A stretch of 64,000 nucleotides of DNA from Bacteroidales bacterium (lineage in GTDB: Bacteria > Bacteroidota > Bacteroidia > Bacteroidales > Marinifilaceae): assembly GCA_015061245.1 (NCBI GenBank), contig SUWY01000009.1, positions 1 to 64,000 of the forward strand. Direction: 5' to 3'. A program made the translations under genes and the position numbers. The notes under the pieces are model-generated. The model saw only the letters and a program-made list of their open reading frames with translations, did not search any database and was not told the origin of the DNA. Below, in pieces: positions 24,642 to 33,416 of this stretch. Positions within the stretch are counted from its first letter, which is position 1. The number at the start of each line of letters is the position of its first letter.

Positions 24642-26834
24642 TTATCCGTTTTGGCGCGAAACCTTTATAATTCCTTTCAGTGAGCGGACACGTGCAATGA
24701 ATTGATCAAGGTGTTGAGAGTCGCTAACCATAATAGTCAAGCTGCCGTCGAAACCTCCATCTGTAGAATTTACCGAAATAGAACGCATACTTACGTGGCT
24801 ATCTTTTGATACAAGTTCGGTAAGTTGTGTCAATATGATTCCGCTTGAACCGGAACCGACAATCTTAAGTGTTGCCTGATATGAACTTCCTCCCTTGTTT
24901 GTCCATTGTGTTTTGACAAAACGGTATGGATAGCGACGCATCATCTCCTGAGCGTTCTTACAGTTGGTACGGTGAACCTTTATGCCCTCGCCTATTGATA
25001 CAAAACCTACAATGTCATCACCAAAGACGGGGTTACAGCACTTTGCAAATTTATACTCAACGCTATCAACCTTTTTATCGATTAACAGTACGTTTGAGTA
25101 TGAAGTTCGGTTTTCGGGGGTGAATTTAACCTCGTTTTGAGGCTGTGGAGCAACCGGTTGCGGAGCCTCCTCTTTTGCTGTAAGAATCTCTTTAATCTCG
25201 GCAACATCGTAACGCTCTTCACCAATGGCCTGGTACAACTCCTTTGCATATTTGTATTTGTAGTGGAGCATTAGCTTGCGAAGAACATCGTCGTTAAACT
25301 CCATCTTCCAGTTCTTGATTCTGCGCATTAACGCCTCCTTACCAATCTCGGCAAGTTTGTTCGCCTGCTCATTTAAGAATTGACGAATTTTGTTACGTGC
25401 CTTTGTAGTAACGGTAAAGTTCAACCAGTCAGCTTTGGGCTGTTGATTGGGCGATGTTGTAATAGAGATTTGGTCACCATTTTTAAGGACATACTTTAAG
25501 GTCTCGTTTCTCTGGTTTACAACTCCTCCAACGCACTTAGCTCCAAGATTAGAGTGGATTGAGTATGCAAAGTCGAGCAGGGTAGCGCCTGCATGGAGAG
25601 TTACCAAATCCCCCTTTGGTGTAAATACATGCACCTCTTTATCGTGTAGGTCAATCTGCATATCATCGAGCAGATCAATTGCATTACTATCTTTACTTTC
25701 AAGAATCTCGCGCAACTCATTCAGCCAATTCTCGACAACCATATCCGAGGTTCCACCCTTGTATTTCCAGTGAGCTGCGAAGCCTCGCTCGGCAATCTCA
25801 TCCATACGCTCAGTACGGATTTGTACCTCAACCCAGCGGTTCTGAGGACCAAGTACAGTCGCATGTAGTGATTCATAACCGTTCGATTTTGGTACAGATA
25901 GCCAATCACGAAGACGCTCCGGATTTGGATGATAAATATCGGTTACGACAGAATATACTTTCCAACAATCGGGCTTCTCGTTCTCGCCGGTACTATCAAT
26001 GATGAAGCGGATGGCAAAAATATCGCATATATCCTCGAACTCAACGTGTTTGGTTCTAATCTTGTTAAGAATAGAGGCAATGGTTTTTGTGCGAGCCTTC
26101 ATATGATATTTTACTCCACGTTTGTCAAGTTCTGCGCGAATAGGTGCTGCAAACTCTTGAATATAGGCTTCGCGGGCACTTTTGCTATCCTTTAACTTAC
26201 GCTCAATCTCTGCGTATGTCTCGGGCATGGTGATACGTAGCGCACGCTCCTCCATCTCAGATTTAAGATTGTATAATCCTAATCTGTGTGCAATTGGAAT
26301 ATAGATAAAGTTGGTCTCGTCTGCCAGCTTTAATCTCTCATCTTCTGTAAGGGTTTCGCAATTACGAAGCATATAAAGCTTCTCTGCCAAAAAGATCAAC
26401 TGCACACGAATATCTTCGGCAAATCCCAGCAGTAATTTGCGAAAGTTCTCGGAGTTGATGATTCCCTGTTTTTCTTTGAGTTTGGTTATTTGTTTCAGTC
26501 CTCGACTAATATTGGCAACCCTTGCTCCGAATAGTTTGTTAATATCTTCAAGGGTAATCCTGTCTGAGTTGAATGTATCGTACAATAGGGAACAAATAAT
26601 GGAAGTTCTTCCCAAACCAATTTCTCGGCTGATCATTATGGCAATATCCAAATCTTCGTTGATTTTCTCTGCTGCTTTGTCTGCCGGAAGATGCATAACA
26701 TTGCGAATGGCTATACGAAGGGCATCTTTAATCTGCTTGATATCCTTTGGAGATCCAAGGTTTCTGCATGATGTAAGGAGGGTTTGGAACTTCTCGCCAA
26801 CAATATCCCTATATTTTATCAGAAGGTTATTCAT
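24642..26834 (-). CDS. RelA/SpoT-family (p)ppGpp synthetase with degenerate hydrolase domain
   Basis: This 730-residue stringent-response enzyme makes (p)ppGpp from ATP and GTP/GDP. Domain order: HD-like (about 25-190), synthetase (about 220-350), TGS (about 400-460), then zinc-finger/ACT at the C-terminus. The hydrolase centre is broken: the HD dyad reads YD (residues 85-86 in SLLYDT) and the later LADRLHNMRT motif reads LAEKLYMLRN. The synthetase motif ERLRDW is the basic (RxKD-like) form and KSNGYESLH is intact. So it is probably synthetase-only, with hydrolysis by another Rel elsewhere. The ATG at 26834 is preferred over an upstream TTG because the promoter box lies at 26857-26864. Confidence 0.88.
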   Translation of the reverse strand: MNNLLIKYRDIVGEKFQTLLTSCRNLGSPKDIKQIKDALRIAIRNVMHLPADKAAEKINEDLDIAIMISREIGLGRTSIICSLLYDTFNSDRITLEDINKLFGARVANISRGLKQITKLKEKQGIINSENFRKLLLGFAEDIRVQLIFLAEKLYMLRNCETLTEDERLKLADETNFIYIPIAHRLGLYNLKSEMEERALRITMPETYAEIERKLKDSKSAREAYIQEFAAPIRAELDKRGVKYHMKARTKTIASILNKIRTKHVEFEDICDIFAIRFIIDSTGENEKPDCWKVYSVVTDIYHPNPERLRDWLSVPKSNGYESLHATVLGPQNRWVEVQIRTERMDEIAERGFAAHWKYKGGTSDMVVENWLNELREILESKDSNAIDLLDDMQIDLHDKEVHVFTPKGDLVTLHAGATLLDFAYSIHSNLGAKCVGGVVNQRNETLKYVLKNGDQISITTSPNQQPKADWLNFTVTTKARNKIRQFLNEQANKLAEIGKEALMRRIKNWKMEFNDDVLRKLMLHYKYKYAKELYQAIGEERYDVAEIKEILTAKEEAPQPVAPQPQNEVKFTPENRTSYSNVLLIDKKVDSVEYKFAKCCNPVFGDDIVGFVSIGEGIKVHRTNCKNAQEMMRRYPYRFVKTQWTNKGGSSYQATLKIVGSGSSGIILTQLTELVSKDSHVSMRSISVNSTDGGFDGSLTIMVSDSQHLDQFIARVRSLKGIIKVSRQNG

Positions 26835-26856
26835 AGTACTGTCCAATTTAGTTTTT

Positions 26857-26888
26857 CAAAGTTAAAATTTAAACATTTTAAAAGCAAA
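26857..26888 (-). promoter_or_regulatory. Promoter for the rel gene
   Basis: On the minus strand TTTG (26885-26888), 20 bases, TAACTTTG (26857-26864). The expected start of transcription lies a few bases before the ATG. Confidence 0.6.
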
Positions 26889-26982
26889 TTATTTAAGTCA
26901 ATTTAACTTAAATTATATCTCTTTGGAATTTTAGCAATTTAATAATTTACTACCTTTGTCAATAAACAAAAATGTAGTAAAT

Positions 26983-27633
26983 ATGAAAATTAATTTTATT
27001 AAAAGTTTGCTGTTTGTATCAGCATTAGTGTCTATGATTGCATGTTCTGACAATGATAGTGACAAAAAAGTAAATGTGGAGGGAAGTTGGATTTCATACT
27101 ATTATAATCCAGAGTTCTGGAATCTGTTTTCTTTTGGAAATGACGCATCAGTCTCTTATCTAAGTGGTGATGGAGTTAAGTTTCAGGGAACCTACATTTA
27201 CAATAATAAAGAGGAGCTGATGGATATTAATGTAACAAATTCCAATGATGATAGTATGATTGGAGAGTTTACATGTGGTGTAACTGAATTAAATGGAAAG
27301 TTGCTATTTGATTATGGAGAGGGAGATACAGAGTTGTATTCTAAAATTACTCCAAGTACAAAGATAGCAGGAGAGTGGCGTTGGCGTAGTGGTAACGAGT
27401 GGAAGAAGTATATCTTGAAAACGAATGGTGAGTTTGATTTGATAGATGAGTTGGGTAATCAAAGTAGAGGTACCTATACATACCATAAGAATGATAAGTT
27501 ATTGGTATTGAAGACTGAGTATGCTGAGAGTGGTTCCCTTGGCGATGAGATCTATTTTGCATCCCTATTCAAGGAGCTTATTGTATTAGAGGAGCCTAAT
27601 GGCGACCTTTACGTTTACGAGAATATAAAGTAA
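26983..27633 (+). CDS. Lipoprotein with two lipocalin-like repeats
   Basis: This is a 216-residue lipoprotein of unknown function. The signal MKINFIKSLLFVSALVSMIAC is followed by SDNDSDKK, an acidic surface-export-like start. Two related halves each begin with a G-x-W segment (EGSWISYYYN at about 31 and AGEWRWRSGN at about 127) and contain a G-TY-Y strand (FQGTYIYNN, SRGTYTYHK), typical of lipocalin-like small barrels. A TACCTTTG box at 26951-26958 drives it; the longer frame would start inside that box, so the ATG at 26983 is right. Endonuclease III follows after seven bases. Confidence 0.75.
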   Translation: MKINFIKSLLFVSALVSMIACSDNDSDKKVNVEGSWISYYYNPEFWNLFSFGNDASVSYLSGDGVKFQGTYIYNNKEELMDINVTNSNDDSMIGEFTCGVTELNGKLLFDYGEGDTELYSKITPSTKIAGEWRWRSGNEWKKYILKTNGEFDLIDELGNQSRGTYTYHKNDKLLVLKTEYAESGSLGDEIYFASLFKELIVLEEPNGDLYVYENIK

Positions 27634-27640
27634 ATATTGT

Positions 27641-28282
27641 ATGAAAAGAGAGGAGCGGTATAAAGGGGTTTTGGCGTGGTTTGAGAGAAATATGCCAAAT
27701 GCAAAGAGTGAGTTGAACTACACAAATCCTTTTGAACTGCTTGTTGCAGTGGTGTTAAGTGCTCAATGTACAGATAAAAGGGTAAACTTAACAACCCCAG
27801 CTCTTTTTAAACGTTTCCCCTATGCACATGCTATGGCAGGGGCAGAGGTTAATGAGATATATGATTTGATTGCCTCAATATCCTTTCCCAACAATAAGGC
27901 GTTGCACCTTTCTCAAATGGCTAAAAAATTGGTCGCTGATTTTGGGGGCGAGGTTCCCAGTGAAATGGATGAGTTACAATCCTTGCCAGGGGTGGGGCGT
28001 AAAACTGCTAATGTGGTAAGAGCTGTTGCCTTTGGTATTCCTGCAATGCCTGTAGATACTCATGTCTTCAGAGTTGCGGCAAGAATAGGTTTGTCAGAAA
28101 AAGCAAAGACGCCCGATGAAACCGAGCGTCAATTGATATCTTATATTCCTAACCATCTTTTGTCGGATGCACACCATTGGATTCTGCTTCACGGACGCTA
28201 TGTCTGCACTGCAAGAAAACCTAAGTGCGATGAGTGTGGAATATCGGAGTATTGTTACTTCTTTAAAAATTTAAGCAAGTAG
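27641..28282 (+). CDS. nth: Endonuclease III
   Basis: This DNA glycosylase/AP lyase removes oxidised pyrimidines in base-excision repair. The 213-residue protein has the helix-hairpin-helix LPGVGRKTANVV with catalytic Lys121, the catalytic Asp139 in PVDTHVFR, and the iron-sulfur loop Cys189-x6-Cys196-x2-Cys199-x5-Cys205, all as in E. coli Nth. Its last 28 bases overlap the tail of the ECF-transporter gene on the other strand. Confidence 0.96.
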   Translation: MKREERYKGVLAWFERNMPNAKSELNYTNPFELLVAVVLSAQCTDKRVNLTTPALFKRFPYAHAMAGAEVNEIYDLIASISFPNNKALHLSQMAKKLVADFGGEVPSEMDELQSLPGVGRKTANVVRAVAFGIPAMPVDTHVFRVAARIGLSEKAKTPDETERQLISYIPNHLLSDAHHWILLHGRYVCTARKPKCDECGISEYCYFFKNLSK

Positions 28283-28761
28283 AAGCCTCCAATAAATTGG
28301 ATGTGCATTCCTAAAATTCCCATACGGAAATCCTGCATTGCAACTGCAAAATCTTTAACCATAGCCCATTCAATCAAGGAGCCGACAATCTGGTAGAAGA
28401 AAACAACAGTAGCTAAAAGTGCAATACTAACTCTTTGAGTCTTGTGTGCAATATACGATGCTGCAGCTACCAAAAGTGTTGATTTGATCAAAATGATTGG
28501 CAACACAGCTGCGCTTGGCATTCCAAACAACAAGTGGTTTATGATAGGCGATGCAACTCCGCATAGAATTCCTACTCTCCAACCGTACTTGTAAGCAGCG
28601 ATTAGTGTAAAGAAGTATATGGGTAGAATTATCAAACCGCCATTAGGAACTAAGTGGCATAACTGCGGTAGCAAGATGTTTCCAATTACAAATGCACCTG
28701 CATAAATGTAACTCTTATAGTCTCTTAGACTTAATGAGTAGAGGTTGATAGCTTTATCCAT
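28255..28761 (-). CDS. ECF transporter substrate-binding (S) component-like membrane protein
   Basis: This is a 168-residue protein with about five to six transmembrane helices, resembling S components of energy-coupling factor vitamin transporters. Glycine/proline-rich turns (LVPNGGLIILPIYFF, GILCGVASPIINHLLFG) are typical of S-component folds. No ATPase or T subunit is adjacent, so it would use a shared module elsewhere. It is last in a four-gene minus-strand run (SPOR, GSCFA, DUF1893, this gene) and follows DUF1893 by seven bases. The substrate is unknown. Confidence 0.65.
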   Translation of the reverse strand: MDKAINLYSLSLRDYKSYIYAGAFVIGNILLPQLCHLVPNGGLIILPIYFFTLIAAYKYGWRVGILCGVASPIINHLLFGMPSAAVLPIILIKSTLLVAAASYIAHKTQRVSIALLATVVFFYQIVGSLIEWAMVKDFAVAMQDFRMGILGMHIQFIGGFYLLKFLKK

Positions 28762-28768
28762 CTTTGTT

Positions 28769-29185
28769 TTATCTGTTATTATTTATAAAATTCTCAATCA
28801 AAGGCAGGCACTCTTCAGGGGTAGTTGCATTCAAACATAGAGTCTCGACAGGACACATGCCGCTTTTACTCCTATTTATAATGTGTGGTACCTTTTGTGC
28901 AAAACTATACATAATTTTGCAATCTTGCAACAATTTTATTGCATTTTCACTAATTACATCGCAATAAATTTCAGAAATTTGCCCTAAAGCCATAAGTGCA
29001 GCAGCTCCTTTACCAACAACCTTGTCTGCAATAAAGGCCCCTTTTAATATTTCTGGCGATGTTTTATAGAGGTTATATAGATCTTTTACTCCGCGTTCGG
29101 TAAAGGTAAATATCTCTCCCCGATTCTCTATAACGCATGAATATCCACCCTCATGCAAGATTCTAATAACGTTATCGTGTGCCAT
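28769..29185 (-). CDS. DUF1893 family protein
   Basis: This is a 138-residue soluble protein resembling DUF1893 (fold related to cytidine-deaminase-like proteins by family knowledge). It begins MAHDNVIRILHEGGYSCVIEN and has KGAFIADKVVGKGAAALMALG in the middle, a conserved Gly/Ala-rich turn, plus Cys residues near the end (MCPVETLCLN). The ATG at 29185 is chosen; the longer version would need a TTG start. It overlaps the GSCFA gene by 14 bases and is next to the ECF S component, so involvement in use of the imported compound is a guess. Confidence 0.7.
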   Translation of the reverse strand: MAHDNVIRILHEGGYSCVIENRGEIFTFTERGVKDLYNLYKTSPEILKGAFIADKVVGKGAAALMALGQISEIYCDVISENAIKLLQDCKIMYSFAQKVPHIINRSKSGMCPVETLCLNATTPEECLPLIENFINNNR

Positions 29186-30131
29186 GATTTCTGAAATTTT
29201 CAATCTCCATTTTCAGGCTCTTCTCAAATGTGTCGCGTTTTACACAAAATTTTTGCCACTCCTCATTGTCAGGGTGTAATGGACGGTGCTCAAGCATCCT
29301 TTTGCACTGTTCTGCCCTCTTTTTCAGTTCAATGCTGGGTTGGTCCATAAAGTGAGAACAAAATTGCTCTCTAATATATTGAATGGCTGTTGATGAGGGG
29401 TGATTCATATCCTCTGCGTAGAAACGATAATCCCTTAATTCGTCCATAACAATCTCGTATGCAGGGAAGTAGTCGCAATTTGGTAAACTTTGTACTATTC
29501 TATTAATGGCTAAAAGCAGGGTAGATTTACTGATTTGATTACCGTGTGCTCCATCTTTCCAATGACGAATAGGGCTTACGGTAAAGATAACTTTCAGGGT
29601 GGGGTTCTCAATCTGAATCTGTTTTAACTCTTCAATCCATAGGTTGGCAATCTGCTCAACTGTGAGTAACTCTCTCACAAATAGTTCTGTTGGTAATTTA
29701 TGGCAATTTGCAATTACATTACCGTTCTCTCTATTTCTGAATACCCATGCTGTACCGAATGTTATAAGTAGCAGAGTACACTTCTTCCACTGATTGTGGG
29801 CTTTAAGCGAGGCCTCGTCTATCAAACTCAACGTTTCTTGCTCTGTCGGTCGGGAAAAACTTCCGTGGTGAGCCATTGAGTGAAACATACCGTTGTGGCA
29901 GATAAGAGACTCTCCTTTGAACTCCTTCTTTGTGCGTATTGCTTGGAGTGTTTCCAATACGGATATTGGATTGTACATCACGCCAAATGGATTGGGAATT
30001 ATATCAAATAGGGTGTCATTCAGGTAGTTGCCTATGTTGTCGGCAAAGCACGAGCCAATAGAGATAATGGAATCGCGATAACCTATATTGAATTTCGGTT
30101 TACCATACTCGACAACTGTTCGAAATTGCAT
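29172..30131 (-). CDS. GSCFA-domain protein (SGNH hydrolase-like)
   Basis: This is a 319-residue protein carrying the GSCFA motif itself (SIGSCFADNIGNYL, about residues 25-38). The family belongs to the SGNH/GDSL hydrolase clan, and a C-terminal D-x-NHPSS segment (EDMNHPSSTAIQ, near 237-248) resembles the Asp/His block. No signal peptide, so cytoplasmic. The substrate is unknown; esterase or acyl-transfer activity is possible. It lies 12 bases after the SPOR gene and overlaps DUF1893. Confidence 0.85.
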   Translation of the reverse strand: MQFRTVVEYGKPKFNIGYRDSIISIGSCFADNIGNYLNDTLFDIIPNPFGVMYNPISVLETLQAIRTKKEFKGESLICHNGMFHSMAHHGSFSRPTEQETLSLIDEASLKAHNQWKKCTLLLITFGTAWVFRNRENGNVIANCHKLPTELFVRELLTVEQIANLWIEELKQIQIENPTLKVIFTVSPIRHWKDGAHGNQISKSTLLLAINRIVQSLPNCDYFPAYEIVMDELRDYRFYAEDMNHPSSTAIQYIREQFCSHFMDQPSIELKKRAEQCKRMLEHRPLHPDNEEWQKFCVKRDTFEKSLKMEIENFRNHGTR

Positions 30132-30143
30132 GACCTCTATGAA

Positions 30144-30773
30144 TTATAGTTCAGGAATAATTCCGTTAGCTGCATTTATTGAGTCAGTCAAGCGCTGTAA
30201 TTCAAGCTCTGCCTCTAACTTTCTGCGCTCTTCCAATGGAAGACGCTCTAACTCATTAAATGTTATTTCGCACTTTACGACATAACAATCCGGATAGAGT
30301 TTTCTAATCTTTTGAAGGTGAGGTATGGCCTCAAGCTTACTTCTGTAGTTACCAACTCTGATTTTGAAATCGGGAACAGTGTATTGCAAATAGGCAGGAA
30401 TGTATGGAAAATCCTCTTCAAATTTATCGCGCATAGCCTCTAGTTCCTCAACCGGTTTTTGGGCAGAATTCACTGATGCAATCTGAATTCTGAAACCTGT
30501 AAAGCGTTTTGAAAGTTGATTTTGCATAATATGACTCTTCATCATTACTCCAACCTCTGCAGGAACAACCAGCTCCGCAATACCTCCATTCTCTGATGTG
30601 TCTGCCAGCATCTCAATAATGTCATAGACCATGGTGTCGGTCGTAACGGTGTCTGTTACTGTGGTATCGCTCATTTGTTGAGCTCTGATTGCATCCCAAA
30701 TTTCCTGAGCGTTTTGGCCCTTAGCCGATAAGGTGAAAAGGGCAAATGTGGCAAAAAGTATAATGTATTTCAT
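30144..30773 (-). CDS. SPOR-domain secreted protein
   Basis: This is a 209-residue protein with signal peptide MKYIILFATFALFTLSAKG, a Thr/Asp-rich spacer (about 35-65), and a SPOR-type domain beginning FTGFRIQIASVNSA (about 92) and ending FKIRVGNYRSKLEAIPHL with PDCYVVK. Likely binds peptidoglycan in the periplasm. The charged C-terminal tail is helical. It is the first gene of the operon running to 28255 and has a TATCTTCG box on the minus strand at 30791-30798. Confidence 0.8.
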   Translation of the reverse strand: MKYIILFATFALFTLSAKGQNAQEIWDAIRAQQMSDTTVTDTVTTDTMVYDIIEMLADTSENGGIAELVVPAEVGVMMKSHIMQNQLSKRFTGFRIQIASVNSAQKPVEELEAMRDKFEEDFPYIPAYLQYTVPDFKIRVGNYRSKLEAIPHLQKIRKLYPDCYVVKCEITFNELERLPLEERRKLEAELELQRLTDSINAANGIIPEL

Positions 30774-30790
30774 ATGCTTCTAATTTTTTG

Positions 30791-30829
30791 CGAAGATAGG
30801 AAATTAATGTGAGAAATTATATATCTTTG
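30791..30829. promoter_or_regulatory. Divergent promoter boxes between the SPOR operon and the cysteine desulfidase gene
   Basis: Minus-strand TATCTTCG at 30791-30798 and plus-strand TATCTTTG at 30822-30829, each about 20 bases from the gene it would serve. The -33 elements are not clear. Confidence 0.45.
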
Positions 30830-30852
30830 CCAATATTTACAAATTAGTCTTT

Positions 30853-32133
30853 ATGGTTACAGAAGAGCAATTTATTGCAATATTGCAAAGAGAGATGATT
30901 CCGGCGCTTGGTTGTACCGAGCCTGTTGCATGTGCTTTGGCATGTGCTAAGTGTGGAGAGTTGTTGGGTGGTGCACCTGATAGAGTTACCGTATATGTAA
31001 GCGGTAATATTTATAAAAACGGTATGGGAGTGGGAATACCCGGAACCGGTATGATTGGACTGCCAATCGCTGCAGCATTGGGTGCAATATGTGGAAAGGT
31101 AGAGTATGGACTTGAGGTGTTGAAGGATGTGGCTGTAGGCGACAACTTGCAACGTGCGAAGGATATGGTTAGCTCAGAGAAGGTGTCGGTGGTATTGAAG
31201 CCAGGTTGCACTGATAAACTTTATGCTGAGGCTGTCTGCACAAAAGATTCAGAGAGTGCGGTGGCAGTAATTGCGCATGGACATACCAACTTTATTAAAT
31301 ACTCACTCAATGATGAGGTGCTTTTTGAAAAGGTTCAGCAGCAGGGCGGTGAGAGTAGTAAGGGTGTAGAGATGTCTCTTCGTGAAATATGGGACTTCTG
31401 TAACAATGTAGATATTGAGAAAATTTCATTCCTTAAAGCAGGAGTTGAGATGAACAAGGCAATATCAGAGGCAGGTTTGAAGAGCGAATATGGCTTGCAA
31501 ATTGGAAAGACATTAAAGGAGAATGTTGGACAGGGAATTTTGGCTAATGACTTCTTGACAAAAGCTTTGATTACAGCCACAGCAGCCAGCGATGCCCGTA
31601 TGGATGGATGTCCTAAGCCGGTAATGACCAACTCAGGTAGTGGAAATCAGGGTATTACAGTATATCTTCCTGTTGTTGTTGCTGCAAAACAGTTTAATGC
31701 AAGTGATGAGCAGTTGATTCGTGCCTTGGCAATGAGTAATCTTGTATCTGCCCATATTCACTACTATATGGGACACCTATCTGCGCTATGCGGTATTATG
31801 TTGGCAGCAACAGGTGCAGCTACCGGAATTGTGTTCTTGATGGGTGGTGATTTTAATAGGGTTGCAAATGCAGTTAAGACTATGAGTTCTGATTTGACCG
31901 GAATGATATGCGATGGAGCTAAATCTGGATGTGCATTGAAGGTGTATTCCGGAGTCTCTGCAGCAGTACAGGCAGCTCTGTTGGCAATGCAGGGAATTCA
32001 GACCTTTAATTCCGGAATTGTTGATGCTGAGGTAGAGAATACAATTAAGAATGTTGGAATCATTGGCTCTGTCGGAATGGAGCAGACCGATGAGACAATA
32101 TTGCAGATAATGTGCCAAAAGGGAAATTCATAA
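30853..32133 (+). CDS. L-cysteine desulfidase / serine dehydratase-alpha-like (UPF0597, CyuA-type)
   Basis: This 426-residue enzyme is probably an iron-sulfur L-cysteine desulfidase that yields pyruvate, ammonia and sulfide. The N-terminal ALGCTEPVACALACAKCG gives the first cluster-type cysteine; further conserved Cys residues occur in MDGCPKPVMTNSGSGNQG and in MICDGAKSGCALK. The Gly-rich GMGVGIPGTGMIGLP is conserved in the family. Length is normal. Three bases separate it from tcdA. Serine deamination is an alternative activity. Confidence 0.85.
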   Translation: MVTEEQFIAILQREMIPALGCTEPVACALACAKCGELLGGAPDRVTVYVSGNIYKNGMGVGIPGTGMIGLPIAAALGAICGKVEYGLEVLKDVAVGDNLQRAKDMVSSEKVSVVLKPGCTDKLYAEAVCTKDSESAVAVIAHGHTNFIKYSLNDEVLFEKVQQQGGESSKGVEMSLREIWDFCNNVDIEKISFLKAGVEMNKAISEAGLKSEYGLQIGKTLKENVGQGILANDFLTKALITATAASDARMDGCPKPVMTNSGSGNQGITVYLPVVVAAKQFNASDEQLIRALAMSNLVSAHIHYYMGHLSALCGIMLAATGAATGIVFLMGGDFNRVANAVKTMSSDLTGMICDGAKSGCALKVYSGVSAAVQAALLAMQGIQTFNSGIVDAEVENTIKNVGIIGSVGMEQTDETILQIMCQKGNS

Positions 32134-32136
32134 AAA

Positions 32137-32862
32137 GTGAGCGAGAACTTTATTTGGTTAGATAGAGCAAAGTTATTGGTGGGCGAGGAATCGCTCACCA
32201 AACTTGTTAATTCCCATATCCTGGTGGCTGGATTGGGTGGTGTTGGTGCATACGCTGCAGAACAACTTGCCCGTGCCGGAGTTGGAGAGATGACAATTGT
32301 AGATGGCGATGTAATTGAGCCCTCGAACAAAAATCGTCAACTTCTGGCCCTCGATTGTAATATGGGAAAAAAGAAGGCTCATCTTATGGCTGAGCGTCTA
32401 TACCAGATAAATCCCAATATCAAACTCCATGTGATTGATGAGTATATTAAGGATGAGCGCATGGAGGAGATACTTGCAATGTTCAAGTATGATTACATTG
32501 TAGATGCAATAGATACCCTCGCTCCTAAAATATTTCTTATATACCATAGTCTGCGAATGGGGTATAGAGTTGCCAGTAGTATGGGGTCGGGCGGTAAGGC
32601 TGATCCATGTAGAGTGGAAATTGCCGATATATCAAAGAGTTATAACTGCACTTTAGCAAGAATGTTAAGAAAACGCCTTCATAAACTTGGAGTTTATAAA
32701 GGCGTTAAGGTAGTGTTTTCACCCGAAGAGACACCTGAATCGGCAGTTGTACTTGATGAGGGGCGAAATAAAAAATCTACAGTAGGTACAATATCTTATA
32801 TGCCCCCTATATTCGGGTGCTTTTTAGCATCAATTGTTATACGCGATATAACTGAATATTAG
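32137..32862 (+). CDS. tcdA: tRNA threonylcarbamoyladenosine dehydratase (TcdA/CsdL, ThiF family)
   Basis: This E1-like adenylating enzyme cyclises t6A37 to ct6A in ANN-decoding tRNAs. The 241-residue protein has the ATP-binding GLGGVGAYAAEQLARAGVG (residues 32-50), then DGDVIEPSNKNRQ with the conserved Asn and Arg, and DAIDTLAPK and SMGSGGKADP of the TcdA branch. It starts with GTG, just after the cysteine desulfidase gene; coupling of a desulfidase with TcdA is notable since TcdA homologues often sit beside the CsdA desulfurase. The 3' end overlaps the DUF3276 gene by four bases, tail to tail. Confidence 0.9.
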   Translation: MSENFIWLDRAKLLVGEESLTKLVNSHILVAGLGGVGAYAAEQLARAGVGEMTIVDGDVIEPSNKNRQLLALDCNMGKKKAHLMAERLYQINPNIKLHVIDEYIKDERMEEILAMFKYDYIVDAIDTLAPKIFLIYHSLRMGYRVASSMGSGGKADPCRVEIADISKSYNCTLARMLRKRLHKLGVYKGVKVVFSPEETPESAVVLDEGRNKKSTVGTISYMPPIFGCFLASIVIRDITEY

Positions 32863-33185
32863 ATCGAGTCGAAGTCAACCTGATCAAAGTCACTTTTGAA
32901 CTCAGACTGTGGTATGTGTCCGGTAGTTTTAATTGTTTTGATGCAATCTATAACATCTTTCAATCCTGCATCAAACTTTTCGAAATCCTCTTTGTAAAGG
33001 AATATCTTATGCTTTTCGAAAGCATTTGCTGAGTCCGGATTATCTGAAACTCTCTTGCTTTCAGTAATAGTCAAGTAGTAGTCGTTATTGCGTGTTTTCT
33101 TTACATCGAAGTAGTAGGTACGCTTACCGGCGCGTACAACTTTGGTGTATACCTCAAAACGCTCGTCTTTTGTTTGTTTATCCAT
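32859..33185 (-). CDS. DUF3276 (PUR-alpha-like) small nucleic-acid-binding protein
   Basis: This is a 108-residue protein of the DUF3276/PUR family, which in other organisms binds single-stranded or structured nucleic acid. It has the characteristic strand-rich start (FEVYTKVVRAGKRTYYFDVKKT) and the YYLTITESK strand, followed by an acidic tail ending DFDQVDFDSI. The start at 33185 is used; the longer frame runs through promoter sequence. A TATATTTG box lies on the minus strand at 33243-33250. Confidence 0.82.
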   Translation of the reverse strand: MDKQTKDERFEVYTKVVRAGKRTYYFDVKKTRNNDYYLTITESKRVSDNPDSANAFEKHKIFLYKEDFEKFDAGLKDVIDCIKTIKTTGHIPQSEFKSDFDQVDFDSI

Positions 33186-33360
33186 ATGATTTAGTTGTAG
33201 TTTAGTTTTATTCTTGTTTGTTTGTACAAAATTATCCCGATGCAAATATAGTGCATTTTTATTAATCCAAATATAATTCATGTGTATAAATTTGTAAAAA
33301 ATTAACGAAAAGAGTTAAAAATTATTTATTGTGAAGTTATGCTCTTTATTTGGGGATAAA

Positions 33361-33392
33361 TTTGAAACTAACTGCTCTTTTTTGTATCTTCG
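33361..33392 (+). promoter_or_regulatory. Promoter for trpS
   Basis: TTTG (33361-33364), 20 bases, TATCTTCG (33385-33392), then the ATG at 33417. Spacing fits the Bacteroidetes primary sigma factor. Confidence 0.6.
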
Positions 33393-33416
33393 TGGCTTGT
33401 AATTTAATTTAGATAT

